Part shown: in pieces, positions 1 through 45,789 of the stretch
How the letters are laid out: the number at the start of each line of letters is the position of its first letter
Numbering within the stretch: position 1 is the first letter of the stretch
NCBI RefSeq assembly: GCF_900496995.4
Contig: NC_044012.1
Span: forward strand, 1,736,001-1,800,000
Reading direction: 5' to 3'
From: Aquila chrysaetos chrysaetos
Lineage: Eukaryota; Chordata; Aves; Accipitriformes; Accipitridae
Length of the DNA stretch: 64,000 bases
The notes under the pieces: generated by a model
Databases searched by the model: none
Seen by the model: only the letters and a program-made list of their open reading frames with translations
What the model was told of the DNA's origin: nothing
Translations under genes and position numbers: made by a program

Positions 1-3000
1 ACTGTAGCAAGCGTAACTTGGGGTGGGTTCAGTTATTCATATAGTAAATCTTACTAAGAACATAACGTGGCAGTAGGGGATTTTTCCTGAAGTCATGGTC
101 TGCCATCTCCCCTTTGCCAAAGCAGCTTTTATTCACACCTACAAAGGGGAACTTGTTTCTGTTGCTGAGCTCTCGACAGTACCCCCATTCCCCAAACTCC
201 CTCTCTTACCCTCGGCAAGAGCTGTCCCAGCCTTCAAGAGCCCCAAGCCTGTCTTACACACAGATGTTCATACAAGTTTCTCTGCAATGTCGATTAATGT
301 GGATTTGTTCCTTTTGTGAAACCTGATTCAGATGAGTCTGAGCTTACTTTAAACATGAGAAAAACTAAAAATGCAAACAGCTTTTACTTGAGAAAACGAC
401 AACATTCTTCATTACAAAATTGGAAATAATTAGGGAAGTAAAGCTTGAAGTAAGAAAATGAAAATGCACGTTACTTTCAGGAATATGACTCTCCAAGCTG
501 GCTTAATTTCTCTGCGGTGGTTTTGCTGCCAACTGCTGCAGGCATCCTCAGCAGGTCGCTGCTTTCCAGGGGGGAGTAAAGTTTGGATCTTCCGTGCTCC
601 AATTAGTATAAAAGGTTATCGTTGTGCTACTATACAAATTAATCTTCAGAGCAGTGCCGGGATTGCCGCCACTTCCTTCGTTCCTTGGTATTTAATTTTG
701 CTGAACTTACTGGATTAGCAGCTCTGAGCGTTAGGGCGAATGCAAACGAGAAGCGTTGCCCGAGCGTGCCCGACACTGGGATTCGCGCAGCCATTTCCAT
801 TTCCACGCTGGGCTCACCGTCTTGTCTGGGAAGGTTTTTTGCCTAATTCCTCTGTCTCTCCTCCAATATGGACCTTTTAACAACATTGCAATGACTTTCT
901 AGAATAAGTTGCATTTTTACCCATCCAGCACTTTTTCTTACTCCTGAGTGTGCAGACATCCCGTATGGCATTAATACAACAGACGACTGACCTGGCTTGC
1001 AGGCACCGCAGCCCCCCTGCGCCTGCAGGTTCAGCCTTTCGCACCACAGCAGCCAAGTCCAAAGATTAAGGGAATTTTAGAGAAGGTAGGTTTTAAACAA
1101 GCTGTCACCTATCGTCGTTTGCTTTTAAGTGGGGTGCAAGAGCAGCGGCGCTGCCAGCTGATGCCCGGAGCTGGGTTGCCTGTGAGGCAGAGTGCTTTTT
1201 GGGTAGCAGAGGATGTGATATGATGGTTTTGCTCCAGCTGAAATCTATTTTAAGGTAACAAACAATGAAAAAATTGTATTTTTTGTGTTGAGCACAATTG
1301 ACCTCTTGTTGGAGCTCTCATCGTGAAACTGGTGTCTGGAAGAAATGCTGGGAGTGTAGGAAATCCCACTGCGGGGTGCCGGGGGCTCAGCCACATCCTG
1401 CCCTACTGCTGTGAGAGCAGGCAAAGAGTATCCTAGTACTGAAATACTGGGTGGAACAGCCTGCTGCTGGAAGGGTCCGGGCGAGGAAATTGCAGTACAG
1501 ACAGTGAGCATGGTGGCTAATGTGCAGGGAAGTGTCATTTTCGAAGTGTATGACTGATCCACCTCGGAGTCTTCTAGAAGTATCTTTCTTACCGAGGACT
1601 GCCACCACTCGGTGCCGGCAAACCTGAGCTGCAGGTGTCGGGGCAGGAGAGGTGCAAATGCACTTTCAGAGCAGGAATTGGTGCCGGATTTCACCGGTGC
1701 TTTGCGCCCGATCCCGTAGCTCCCTGATGATGGAGCAGCTCGGATGCAATGTGTGCAGGTGTGCCCTTAAGCATGGGCAGCAGAGGAAGAGACATGCACA
1801 TGGTCTTCTCTGGTTTTATGCTCTTGTCCCAGGTCCTGACTTTTAAGGGTAAAAATCGTTGGGCTGATTGTTGTCTTGAAGTGCAGTTGAAGTTTTTGAG
1901 GAGAACTCTGGGGCCACGTCTCCGCAGTCGTTATACCTGGGGAAGACGGTGCTTTACCCCTCATCGACACAGCCTCTTGGACACTCGGCACTGATGCAGG
2001 GTTAGTGGGGTTTGAGCATAGTGTTGCTGTTCGAGCTTGCATTAAACTGGGGAGGGAGAGGACAGACCAACGTACCTGCTTGCAACAAGATATTCCTGGG
2101 AGATGATGAGTGGTCCCTGGCCTTACTTACATATCTGAGCTGTTAGAACAGCAGCTGGCAATAGAAGTGGCATCATTTGGTACTACAAACTGGTTTTGTT
2201 CGCGTCAGAAAAAAACAAGACAAAAGCATTTAAATCCAGAGCATTTAAACGAAATGCTGGAGTGTTTATTTTGGCTGTCGTGAATTTGTCCCGTCGCTCC
2301 ACTGACTCCTGTGCTGAGGAAGAGCTGTCAGCAGCTGCTCTCAAGCAGGGCTGCCCTTCTTCAGGCTCTGAACGTGCCTCGGCTCTCTCCAACCACAAAA
2401 GCCACTGTCAGATAGGTTTGTTTAGCTTGTTTTACCAAAAAAGGGATTCCCCCACCCATTTTTTCAGTCCTTGCCGAAGCGCGGGTGAGAGGGGCCGAGT
2501 ACTGGGTGTGCAGCCGCAGGGCTGTCACGCTGCCCATCGCGAAGGGGACGTGCGAACAGAACCCATTGGTCTGGGTAAACGGTTTCTCTTTAATCTGCGG
2601 GTAAAGTCTGGTTGCCAGACAGAGACTCGGAAAGAGGAAGGAGCAGTGTACACAGTGACGACACGGTCTTGTGACTGCTGGCACAGGAGCCACCTGCCAG
2701 GGTGCTGAGTCTGATGCAGACAGCATGACTGGGCTTCTCTAAACAAGGGAATTTCTGTTAGATTTGCTTGTCTGAGTTTCCAGCAATGGTCTTGCATGAT
2801 TTAATGTATTGAGATTCTTCTATTTAATCTAACTTCATATCTAAAGCTTAGGGTCTAGGTTTTGCTAGGTTATTGAAATCAGGTTTATCACAAAGCTTCT
2901 AGTTCTGGCCTTGTTTTTAGAGCAGTGGCACAGTGTTCCATCGAGAAGCGCTTGCTTAAAATAATACTGTTTCTCATATACAAAAAACACAAGTGCATGA

Positions 3001-4333
3001 CTTCAGTCTGTATATATTCTCAGCATACTAAACTCCTGAAGTTTGAGTTAGTACCAGCTCTTGCTGGTCATGTGAAAAATATTGCATGTCTCAATCCTTG
3101 GTAACTTTGTCTTGCTCGCAATGTTTCTTCAAAATTTCTTCCTGCTGCTCATACTGAGCAGTCCCCAGCATCGCCTGCTTCACCTCACTGCACGTTAAAA
3201 TCCAAACCAGCCTGAATAAATGAAACTGGTACAAAGCAGGCATAGGTCTGCCTCTCTGAGAAAGCAGTGAATGCTGAGCCAGCATCTGCATCGCTTTCCA
3301 TGCTTTTATGCAGTACTGGTAGGTTTGTTCTCAAGTTAGTGTCTCCTCTTAAAATCCCAGTAGAAACCTGCATGGGAGAGGGACGCTTAAATGTTCAATC
3401 ACTGGGAACGCCTTGGCTGGTGTTTGCACATAGTTGGGACTTAAAGTTGATCAACCCCAAAACCCGGATCTGGGGGAGAGCGAGATTTGCTGGGGCTGGG
3501 GCTGCTGGAACTGCTGCTTCGCTGCTGGACGTTGCTGCTGTTGGACCCGTTGCCCTGTGATGGAGGCAATTGCGGGAGCACAGGAAGAGCTGGGAGCAGA
3601 TCGAGATTCTTGCTGTCGGATGGAGAGTGCTGCCTGTGGATATGGGCAGAGCTGTACTGGCCTTTCTGTACAAATCTTTACGCTGACTGTACAATGCAGA
3701 CCTTCTAAGTGCATTTGGCTGCAGTGCTGATCCTGTAAATGGTCAGTAATGTTAGCAGACTTACTGGCTGCCAGAATATTCTCCAGAATAGCATGTTAGC
3801 ATGTAAGCTGAAATAGTAATGCTGTATTCTTGCGCTAGAAATACCGCAGGCCCCAAGGAGAAGCCCTCAGCTCTCCACGTTGAACCAAGGGCTTTAATGC
3901 TGATTTTTTTGTGTCCCCTAGGCATGCTCTGTGCACTCCCCTGCATCCCGCTTGTGCTCGGGGTCAGGAAACCCTTCCCAAATAATGGGGGTGGTTGTGT
4001 GTGGAAATCCTTGGGTTCCCCCACCCCAGCCCGCCTTCCCCCTGTGCTCGCAGCTGGGCTCATCCCCAGCCGTGCACAAGGCATTGGCTCCGGTTTTCAC
4101 GTGAATTGGTTGCAGGTTTAGCACCATGCAGCAGCCTTGGTTGGCCTTGCACTTCTTGAGTGATATTTTAGCTTGGTGGAGGCTCCTTTCTGCAAGATGC
4201 TAAACCCTGATGCTGGAAACCCGCAGTAGAAAGGAGAGGACAAGTGCTGTGTGACGCTGGTGCAGGACTTTGGGGGGTTAGGTGAATGCAGTTTGGAGAA
4301 AGCTCTTGTTAATCTGGTCTCTTTTCTTTCTAG
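1..4333 (+). other. ANKRD11: ANKRD11 intron 5' of the first visible coding exon
   Basis: Upstream intron sequence ending in a pyrimidine-rich stretch and TAG acceptor at 4331-4333. I looked for the first coding exon (protein start) and did not find it, so it lies outside the window. Short open frames here have no recognisable product. Confidence 0.8.
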
Positions 4334-35100
<30,767 letters not shown>

Positions 35101-35579
35101 CAGTTCAAAACCAGGAGACATCACTGAAAACTGGCAAGGACGGGAGCCCTCCGAGGTCGGGCGGTCGAGCTCACATTCACCCTTACCGCTTGCTGATGAA
35201 TCCCTGGTCAGAGGAGGAGGAAGCAGCTATCGGCAGAAAACAAAACAATAAGAAAAATAATTGCACTTTCTTCACAACGCGTCCCTCGCTTCCGGACTGA
35301 CGGCAGCTCCGCCGGGCAGCGGGCCGGGGCGCATCTCCTTTCCAACCGGCTGCTGCGGCAGGGAGGCAGCCGGTCTGCGCGGGCAGCGAGCACTCACCGG
35401 CCAAGAGACTGGCAGAGGCGTGGAGGGAGGAGGCCAAGGACACCATTTGTGTGTTGCAGAAGCTGCTGAGCGGGGCCAGCAACCACGTGATTCATGTACT
35501 TGTGAACACCGTGATTTCCAGCTCTCTGTTTTCCACCGGTCGCGGATCTCCTCTCGGAGAAGCTGCAGTAGGAAACCAT

Positions 35580-35700
35580 GGGGGGGGGGGGGGGTGTTTG
35601 AGTTTCTCGTTCCATCCTGGGTATGTCTAAAAAAAAAAAAAAAAAAACCAACAAAAACAACAAAAAAAAAAACAACAAAAAAAACCACAAACAAAAACAA
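35580..35700. repeat. G(15) tract and A-rich low-complexity block in ANKRD11 3' UTR
   Basis: G(15) at 35580-35594, then A(19) followed by CAAAAACAAC-type units at 35629-35700. In the transcript these would be a potential quadruplex-forming G tract and an internal oligo(A) that could prime cDNA artefactually. Confidence 0.8.
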
Positions 35701-36186
35701 TTAGAAACAAAAAAGACAGCGTCCAACTTGGGCAGACACGGCTCTGAAGGTGTGGACGGCTCCGGGCTGCAGAGGTGGGGTGCGCCCGCGGTGCCCCGCA
35801 GCAGCCGCTCGCCACCGTTTCGGGAGAGCAGAGGAGCCGCCTGCGCACCGTGCGCCGGGGCGGCACGGCCAGCGGCGGGTGGGGAAAAGGTGACGCAGAG
35901 AAAGGACTTTGCCAACTGTGTTTTTAATGGAGTAAAATCCATGTGGTTTATATATTTTTTCCTTTAATCTTGGGCATTTCGTTTCTCTTTCTGAGAACAT
36001 AACTTGAAAACACTACAGAGCCAATACTCATATAAAGAAAAATTGTATCCCATAAATGCTGTACAGTTTTTATATACATTAACAATGTACTTTTGCTGCC
36101 TTCTAGATAATTTATTTTGCAACACATTACTGCACAGTTGTAAATAACTTATGTACTGTAACATCACTTTCAGTTATGTGTAAAGA

Positions 36187-36196
36187 AATAAATAAA
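36187..36196 (+). terminator. ANKRD11 poly(A) signals (tandem AATAAA)
   Basis: Two overlapping AATAAA hexamers (36187-36192 and 36191-36196) after a long AT-rich 3' UTR. The cleavage site is inferred to be 15-25 nt downstream. Confidence 0.85.
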
Positions 36197-36215
36197 TTAA
36201 TTAAAATTATCTTTG

Positions 36216-39200
36216 TATGTATAGTTCACCCTAGGCAGCACTTTCCCTGTCAAGGAAAAAATAAGGGCCAGGACGGTGTGCAGCGTTACTTGGAAGCCCG
36301 TCTGACGCACTCAGGTGCGCACAGGGAGTCTGACCCACAGTCCATACTGCGGGGATCTCTGGATGCTGACCTGATTTTTAACACCACGTTTTTCTTCTCT
36401 TTCCCCTGCCCCTTTGCGTTCAGTGGAATTGGAAACCTGGCGGTGCTGACCCTGCAGCTGTGCCAACCCTGCAGCCGGTTGTGATGGGGGGACAGTGGGG
36501 AGAGGGGAGCCCCCCTGTGCCACGTGCCAACTGGGGGCACGGAGTGACGTGAAGAACGATGTTTGGGCTCGGGCTGGTGAGTTTGATGGAGCCCGTAGGA
36601 GGCTGCGAATCGAGGAGCTGATGTTTTGGGGCTGCAAAGTTTGGACAAGGACGGGTGGAGCCCAGCGCTGCCCTGGGGTTGCAGGTCGTCGTGCTGGGGC
36701 ATCGGTACTCAGTGCTTTCTGGACCAAGAGGCGGGTTGCTGGTAGGGCAGGCAGGGAAATGGCTTCTTGGCAGCTGGGACGGCGCTGCCGGGGTGAGCTG
36801 GAGCCCAGGAGCCTGTGGCAGGGCTTGCGGCCAGCGGTGCTTCGTGCTGGTGTCCTGTTGCCCCATGTCCTTGGGGATGGGCGCCTAGCCAGGCCCCCGC
36901 GGTGCTGTGCCGGGTTCCCGGGGTGCTGCACCAGCCACCGCTGCGCTCCCAGCCGCCTCCTTTCTCTCCTTTCCTTCTTTTTAATACTGAACCTCAGAAA
37001 TCGGTCGCGTGGATCGCTGCTGCCCCGTGGGCTGAATTCACCCTCGCTCGTGGGGCTGGTGAGGACGGTGCCGCGCGGCACGTGGTGCTCCCGGCTGTGC
37101 CAGTCCTGATGCCAGCCCTGCGCCTGGCTGGGGCAGCCCTGCCGTGCACGCTCCACGGGCGCTCCGCGCTTGCTCCGTGCGCGCTGCATGTCCGCTCTCT
37201 CGTTTGCAAGCCCCAGCCTGGCTCGAATCGCTTTTCTGGGCTGTAAAACCCAGATGGAGTCAGCAGGGCACTGCTGCCAGCACGGTCGGGCTCAGCGGCG
37301 GCTTGGTCCTTGCAGAGGATCGAGGCAAGCGCCCTGGCTTGGCCCTGCTGGGACCAGCCCTGGTGTTTGCACCCATGTGGAGACCAGAGAAGTCTAATCC
37401 CACAGAAGGATCGTGCCTGGGTCTGGCAAGAGGAGTCTCAGCCCCCAGCGTGCCCCTCTCCAGCCTGGGAGAAACGGGGGAAGGCTTTGCCTCCCAGCTG
37501 GGGACGCACACGGCGTGGATTTGGGGCTGGGGACGCATGTGGCGTGGGTTCGGGGGTCTCTGCCGGGGCTGCTCTGTGGTGGGAAGGAGCCACCGGTTTG
37601 GCGATGCCCGACTTGGTTTTGGGTTGGGTGCCAGCTCTTCCTGCCGCCGTCCTGCCGCTGCGTGCCGGCACCGTGGCCTCTCCTGCAGGGGGGATTGCAT
37701 TGGACGTGCAGCTCTTGTTGAAGCCGTAACCCAGCTCAGGCTTAATGAAGTTGGCAAAGTCAATCCTCAAGCACAAGCTCGCAGGGACGTGGGTGGAGAG
37801 AGATTCAAGTGCCTCTTCTAAGACCTCTGTGCCTTCCTTGCACCCGCTGCCCAACCTTTCCTGGCTGGCACAGCCGGCGCGAGGGGCTGGTCCCCGTGGA
37901 CGCTCACTGTCGGCACCTGGTTTTCCTGCATTTTCTGCTTGGTTTTGCCAGGTGCACGTGCTGGTTGAATGTCTCAGCTGCCGCTTTTGGAAGCGGAGAT
38001 GTTATAAACGCGATTTGGCTCCTCTTCCTCTGCTGGCGCCGCTCGTCTGGGGGGACCGGAGGGGACCCGCTGAATTCACGACCGCTTTTCAGCCCCATTC
38101 GCCTCTTTCGGCAGCGCGGGCTCTTTCTCGGCCCGGGCACCCCGACGTGTGCGACGCTCTGCAGCCGAGGTGGCCTCGGTGGAGCGCAGGCAGCACAGGC
38201 TCACGCTGCCGGCATCTGGGCGGCCACGCAGGTCCCCAGCAGAACAGCACCCACCACGCTGGGACGCCTCCGCACCCGGCTCCCCCTCCTCGCTGCCACC
38301 ACCTTTGCAGCCGGTTGAGGAATTTTCCACGATCCTCACGCCGGGGACCTCGAGGGTTTCACTCCACTGCGTCGTAGCGGCTTCGTAAGAGCCGGGGCGG
38401 CGGCGGGGCGGGGGGGGGTGGTCCTGCCTTCCCCTGCCCGACCCCCAGCTCCTGCCTCGGCTCCGCGAGCCCCTTGCCGGACCAGCAGCCGCAGCAGTGA
38501 CCGGTGCTCGCCGCAGGCAGAGCAGGATGGACAGTTTCTCGCAGCGGCCGTGCCCTGGTCGCAGCCAGGGTGGATTTTTCCCCCTCCCATCCTTGCCTGG
38601 GGTTGGGGTGGGCAACCGGTGCAAGTGCCAGGGCTGGGGGGGCTGCTTCTGCTTCAGGGGCTTCATTTGACAACACGAGAAAGCAGCCACAAGTAACGCT
38701 GATTAATTAATTTCCATCCCTGCTCTTTCTTTTGTTAAATAACCATAAATTAAATCATTGTAAGCACGGAGAGACCTTTCATCAGCCGGGTAAAGCAAGA
38801 AAAGTCCCGTACTCTGTTCTGACCTCAGTGCTGGGAGGTTCGGGAGTCCCCGGGGGGTAAGTTTTCCTCCCGGTGCCGCTCCTCCCGGCCGCGGACGTAG
38901 GTGCAGATACTTCCCAGGTCCCACCTTTCTCTTCTTGGCGCTGGTCGGACTCGGGCGGTGACGCATGGGCCGAGCAGCGGCGAGGCCGCCTGGTCTGCAA
39001 CGCGCCGATGTCGGGGTTTTTTTATGCCGACGTTTATGCGTATGCGGCGCTGGGCACCGAGGGTCCTGCTCCGCCGCGGCACCCTCGGCCTTTCGGCTGT
39101 ACAACTTCCCGCGGAGGGAGGTAAAAAGCGAATGCGGGTGGGATTTTGCAGATGGGATGTTTCTACCGTTGCGTGGGCAGAGGCCAGCGCCCGAGCGATG

Positions 39201-39480
39201 CTGTTGTCCCTCGGAGAGAACGTTTGTAAATAAATTTTAAAAAGAAGGAGAAAAAAACCAAAACTTTTTTGCAACTTGGCTGCTTCGTTGGCTGTTCCCA
39301 GGGGCTCGCTGCGGTGCTGGGTGCAAGCGGGGGGCTCTGACCAGTTGCCTTCCTGGGGGGGGGGGGGGCAGACCCCAATGGCCCCCTTTGAGGTTGAGGG
39401 GGGACCCGGGTGCATTTGTGGGTCACGGCCAGGCCCCGGCACCCCCGGCTGCACCCCAGGACCCCCAGCTGGGGGGGGTC
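36216..39480. other. Spacer between ANKRD11 and SLC22A31
   Basis: No gene was recognised. Composition rises steadily in GC. The part from about 38350 to 39150 is CpG-rich with short AT-rich islets (38700-38770; 39225-39260, the latter containing AATAAA on the plus strand). Open frames of up to 292 residues on both strands look like GC-driven chance frames: low complexity, overlapping each other, no family similarity. Confidence 0.6.
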
Positions 39481-39482
39481 CC

Positions 39483-40575
39483 TCAGTGCCAAGAGGGTGC
39501 CTTGGCCTGGAGCACTGTGGAGAAGGGGGGAAAACCAGGCTTGGGGGGGGCTGAACCGGGCTTTGGGGGGATGAGCCGGGCTTGGGGGGGTGAACTGGGC
39601 TTGGGGGCTGGACTGGGCTTGAGGGGATGAACTGGGCTTGGGGGGGCAAACTGGGCTTGGGGGGGGCTGAACCGGGCTGGGGGGGGGGGCCAAACTGGGC
39701 TGGGGGCTGGACTGGGTTTGGAGGGGCAAACCAGGCTTGGGGGGAGCCGAACCAGGCGGTGGGTGGGAGAACGGGGGTTGAGGGGAGCTGAACCAGGCTT
39801 GGGGGGGAAAACCAGGCTTTGGGGGAGCTGAACGGGGCTTGGGGGGAGCCGAACTGGGCTTGGGGGAGCTGAACTGGGCTGGGGGGGGCCGAACTGGGCT
39901 TGGGGGGGCAAACCAGGCTTGGGGGGAGCTGAACCAGGCAGTGGGGGGGAGAATGGAGTTTGGGGGGGAGGCGAACTGGGCTGGGGGGCTGTATTGGGCT
40001 TGGAAGAGGCTGAACTGGGCTTGGGGGGAGCTGAACCGGGCTTGGGGGGAGCTGAACCGGGTGGTGGGGTGGAGAACGGGGCTTGGGGGGGGGCGAACCG
40101 GGCTGGGGGCTGGACTGGGCTTAGATGGGGCTGAACTGGGCTTGGAAGAGGCTGAACTGGGCTTGGGGGGAGCTGAACCGGGTGGTGGGGTGGAGAACGG
40201 GGCTTGGGGGGGGCGAACCGGGCTGGGGGCTGGACTGGGCTTAGATGGGGCTGAACTGGGCTTGGGGGGAGCTGAACCGGGCTTGGGGAGGCTGAACCGG
40301 GCTGGGCGGCTGGACTGGGCTTGGGGGGGCCGGACTGGGCTTGGGGGGGGCTGAACCGGGCTTGGGGGGAGCTGAACCGGGCTTGAGGGGGCGAACTAGG
40401 CTTGGGGGGAGCCAAACCAGACAGTGGGTGGGAGAACAGAGTTTGAGGGGAGCCGAACCGGGCTTGGGGGGCTGAACGGGGCTTGGGGGGGGCTGAACGG
40501 GGCTTGGGGGGCTGGACTGGGCTTTGGGGGGGCTGGACTGGGCTTTGGGGGGGCTGGACCGGTGTGCGGGGAACC
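39483..40575. repeat. G-rich minisatellite upstream of SLC22A31
   Basis: About 1.1 kb of degenerate units of roughly 20 bp built on GGGCTTGGGGGGAGCTGAAC. There is a higher-order repeat: the block at about 40057-40165 recurs almost exactly at 40177-40280. G-run lengths differ between copies (G9 versus G8 in the equivalent place). The plus strand is extremely rich in runs of four or more G, so quadruplexes are possible. Antisense it reads as a long proline/alanine/lysine-rich open frame, which is a by-product of the repeat. Confidence 0.9.
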
Positions 40576-40602
40576 CGGAGCTTACAGTGGCTCACCGAGC
40601 CC

Positions 40603-40624
40603 GGGGGGGGGGGGGGGGGGGGGG
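40603..40624. repeat. G(22) homopolymer
   Basis: Uninterrupted G tract about 135 bp upstream of the candidate SLC22A31 start codon. Its length is unreliable in any sequencing technology. Confidence 0.85.
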
Positions 40625-40759
40625 TCCGGGGCGGGGTCGGGGCGGTCCCCACGGAGGCCGATCCGCGCCGGTGCCGCCCCCCCGCCCCCTTCCCCAACCC
40701 CTGCCCTCCCGGGAGCCCGAAAGGGCCCCCCCCGAGCGATCCCCGGCGGCGGCGGCTCG

Positions 40760-44800
<4,041 letters not shown>

Positions 44801-45112
44801 GACATAGCTGTGTCCCACCCCAGGCTCTCCCTGCTGCTGGGGGGGGGGCTGAGTGTGGTGCTGGGACCCCCATCCCCTCCCCCCGTGGAGCACTGGGGCC
44901 CCCATCCGTGGGCGCCCGTGGGGACGGCGGGGCGCACCTGGACACATGCAATGGCTGGGGGGGGGGGTGGGGAGCAGCGCACCCACCCCACGGCGGGGCC
45001 GGATCCTGCCCCAGGAGGAGCTGTGCTGGGAGTCCTGGGGTGGGGGTGATGCCCCCCAGGGTGTTTGCGGCGGGTGCTCGCGGGCTGCCAATAAAAGTGC
45101 CTTGTTTCTACA
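44801..45112 (+). other. SLC22A31: SLC22A31 3' UTR with poly(A) signal
   Basis: Short GC-rich 3' UTR ending in AATAAA at 45090-45095, followed by a GT-rich stretch. Cleavage is inferred near 45112. Confidence 0.8.
45090..45095 (+). terminator. SLC22A31 poly(A) signal AATAAA
   Basis: Canonical hexamer about 290 bp after the stop codon, in an otherwise very GC-rich context. Confidence 0.85.
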
Positions 45113-45175
45113 GGCGGCTGGCGTGGCTGGGGGCCCCGCGTGGTGCCCCTGCCACTGGCCCCCTTCTCTGGGATC

Positions 45176-45181
45176 TTTATT
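45176..45181 (-). terminator. CDH15 poly(A) signal AATAAA (minus strand)
   Basis: TTTATT on the plus strand, so AATAAA on the minus strand, about 410 bp after the CDH15 stop. It faces the SLC22A31 signal 85 bp away. Confidence 0.8.
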
Positions 45182-45354
45182 TTGGGGGGACTGGGGGGGT
45201 CTCCTTGCCTACCCTCCCCAGCTCTGTGGGGCCTTTCTCTGGGGTGTCCCCCCCCACGGGGCTGCCCGTGCCCTCGGTCTCTGCCTTCCTGGGGTTTGCT
45301 GGGGGGGGGGGGTGTCTGCGGGTGTGCGCAGGCGTGCAAACCCCCGCGCTGAGG

Positions 45355-45495
45355 CCTCTCTTGGTGCACGCGCGTGTGCAAAGCCCCTGCATCTGTATCC
45401 TTGGTGCACGCGCGTGTGCAAAGCCCCTGCAGCCGGGCATCTTGTGCATGTCCATATGCAAAGCCGCTGCATCTGGGCATCTCGTGCACATGTGT
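45355..45495. repeat. Tandem repeat of about 40 bp in CDH15 3' UTR
   Basis: Just over three degenerate copies of a unit containing GTGCACGCGCGTGTGCAAAG followed by CCCCTGCATCTG. The first two copies are near identical and the third is diverged. Each unit contains a hairpin-capable GTGCACGCGCGTGTGC segment. Confidence 0.85.
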
Positions 45496-45591
45496 GTGCG
45501 AGCCCCCCCCGCGCTGCCCGTTCCCTACCCCAGCCCCTCCGTGGGCAGCGGGGTACCCCTTCCCGACCCCCCCCCCCCCCCCCAGTCCCCG

Positions 45592-45789
45592 CTACTGCCC
45601 GTAGAGATCGGCCAGGCGCCGGAACCGTGGCCCCCACTCGCTCAGGTAGTCGTAGTCCTGGTCCTCGTCCGTCAGGCTGGAGACGATGGAGCTGAGGGGG
45701 CTGGCGACGGAGCCCGAGCCCTCGTAGTCGTAGATGAGGGCCGTGTCGTAGGGGGGCACGCTGGGGTCGTTGTCCGCCGCTTCCAGCCC
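45592..45789 (-). CDS. CDH15: CDH15 exon 14 (terminal)
   Basis: Beta-catenin-binding tail: [20 protein letters not shown], a Ser-rich stretch, [20 protein letters not shown], ending LYGQ and TAG. Phase 0 in. Confidence 0.96.
   Translation of the reverse strand, partial: GLEAADNDPSVPPYDTALIYDYEGSGSVASPLSSIVSSLTDEDQDYDYLSEWGPRFRRLADLYGQ

Larger units (their letters stand above)
35101..36215 (+). other. ANKRD11: ANKRD11 3' UTR
   Basis: Runs from the stop to just past the poly(A) signals. It contains a G(15) tract (35580-35594), an A-rich low-complexity block (35629-35700), a GC-rich middle and then an AT-rich terminal block (about 35930-36210). The terminal block appears strongly conserved with the mammalian ANKRD11 3' UTR end as I remember it. 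The exact cleavage position is inferred. Confidence 0.85.
45175..45591 (-). other. CDH15: CDH15 3' UTR
   Basis: GC-rich 3' UTR between the stop (45592-45594) and the minus-strand AATAAA. It holds a C(17) tract (45567-45583) and a tandem repeat of about 40 bp. Confidence 0.75.

Noticed and set aside
36311-38377. Protein-coding gene in the ANKRD11-SLC22A31 spacer (open frames of 200-290 residues)
   Set aside because: Frames on both strands overlap, composition follows GC content, and I recognise no domain or splice-supported exon chain.
39483-40697. 404-residue minus-strand open frame, Pro/Ala/Lys-rich
   Set aside because: It is the antisense reading of the upstream minisatellite. Open in several frames, composition purely repeat-driven, no family similarity.
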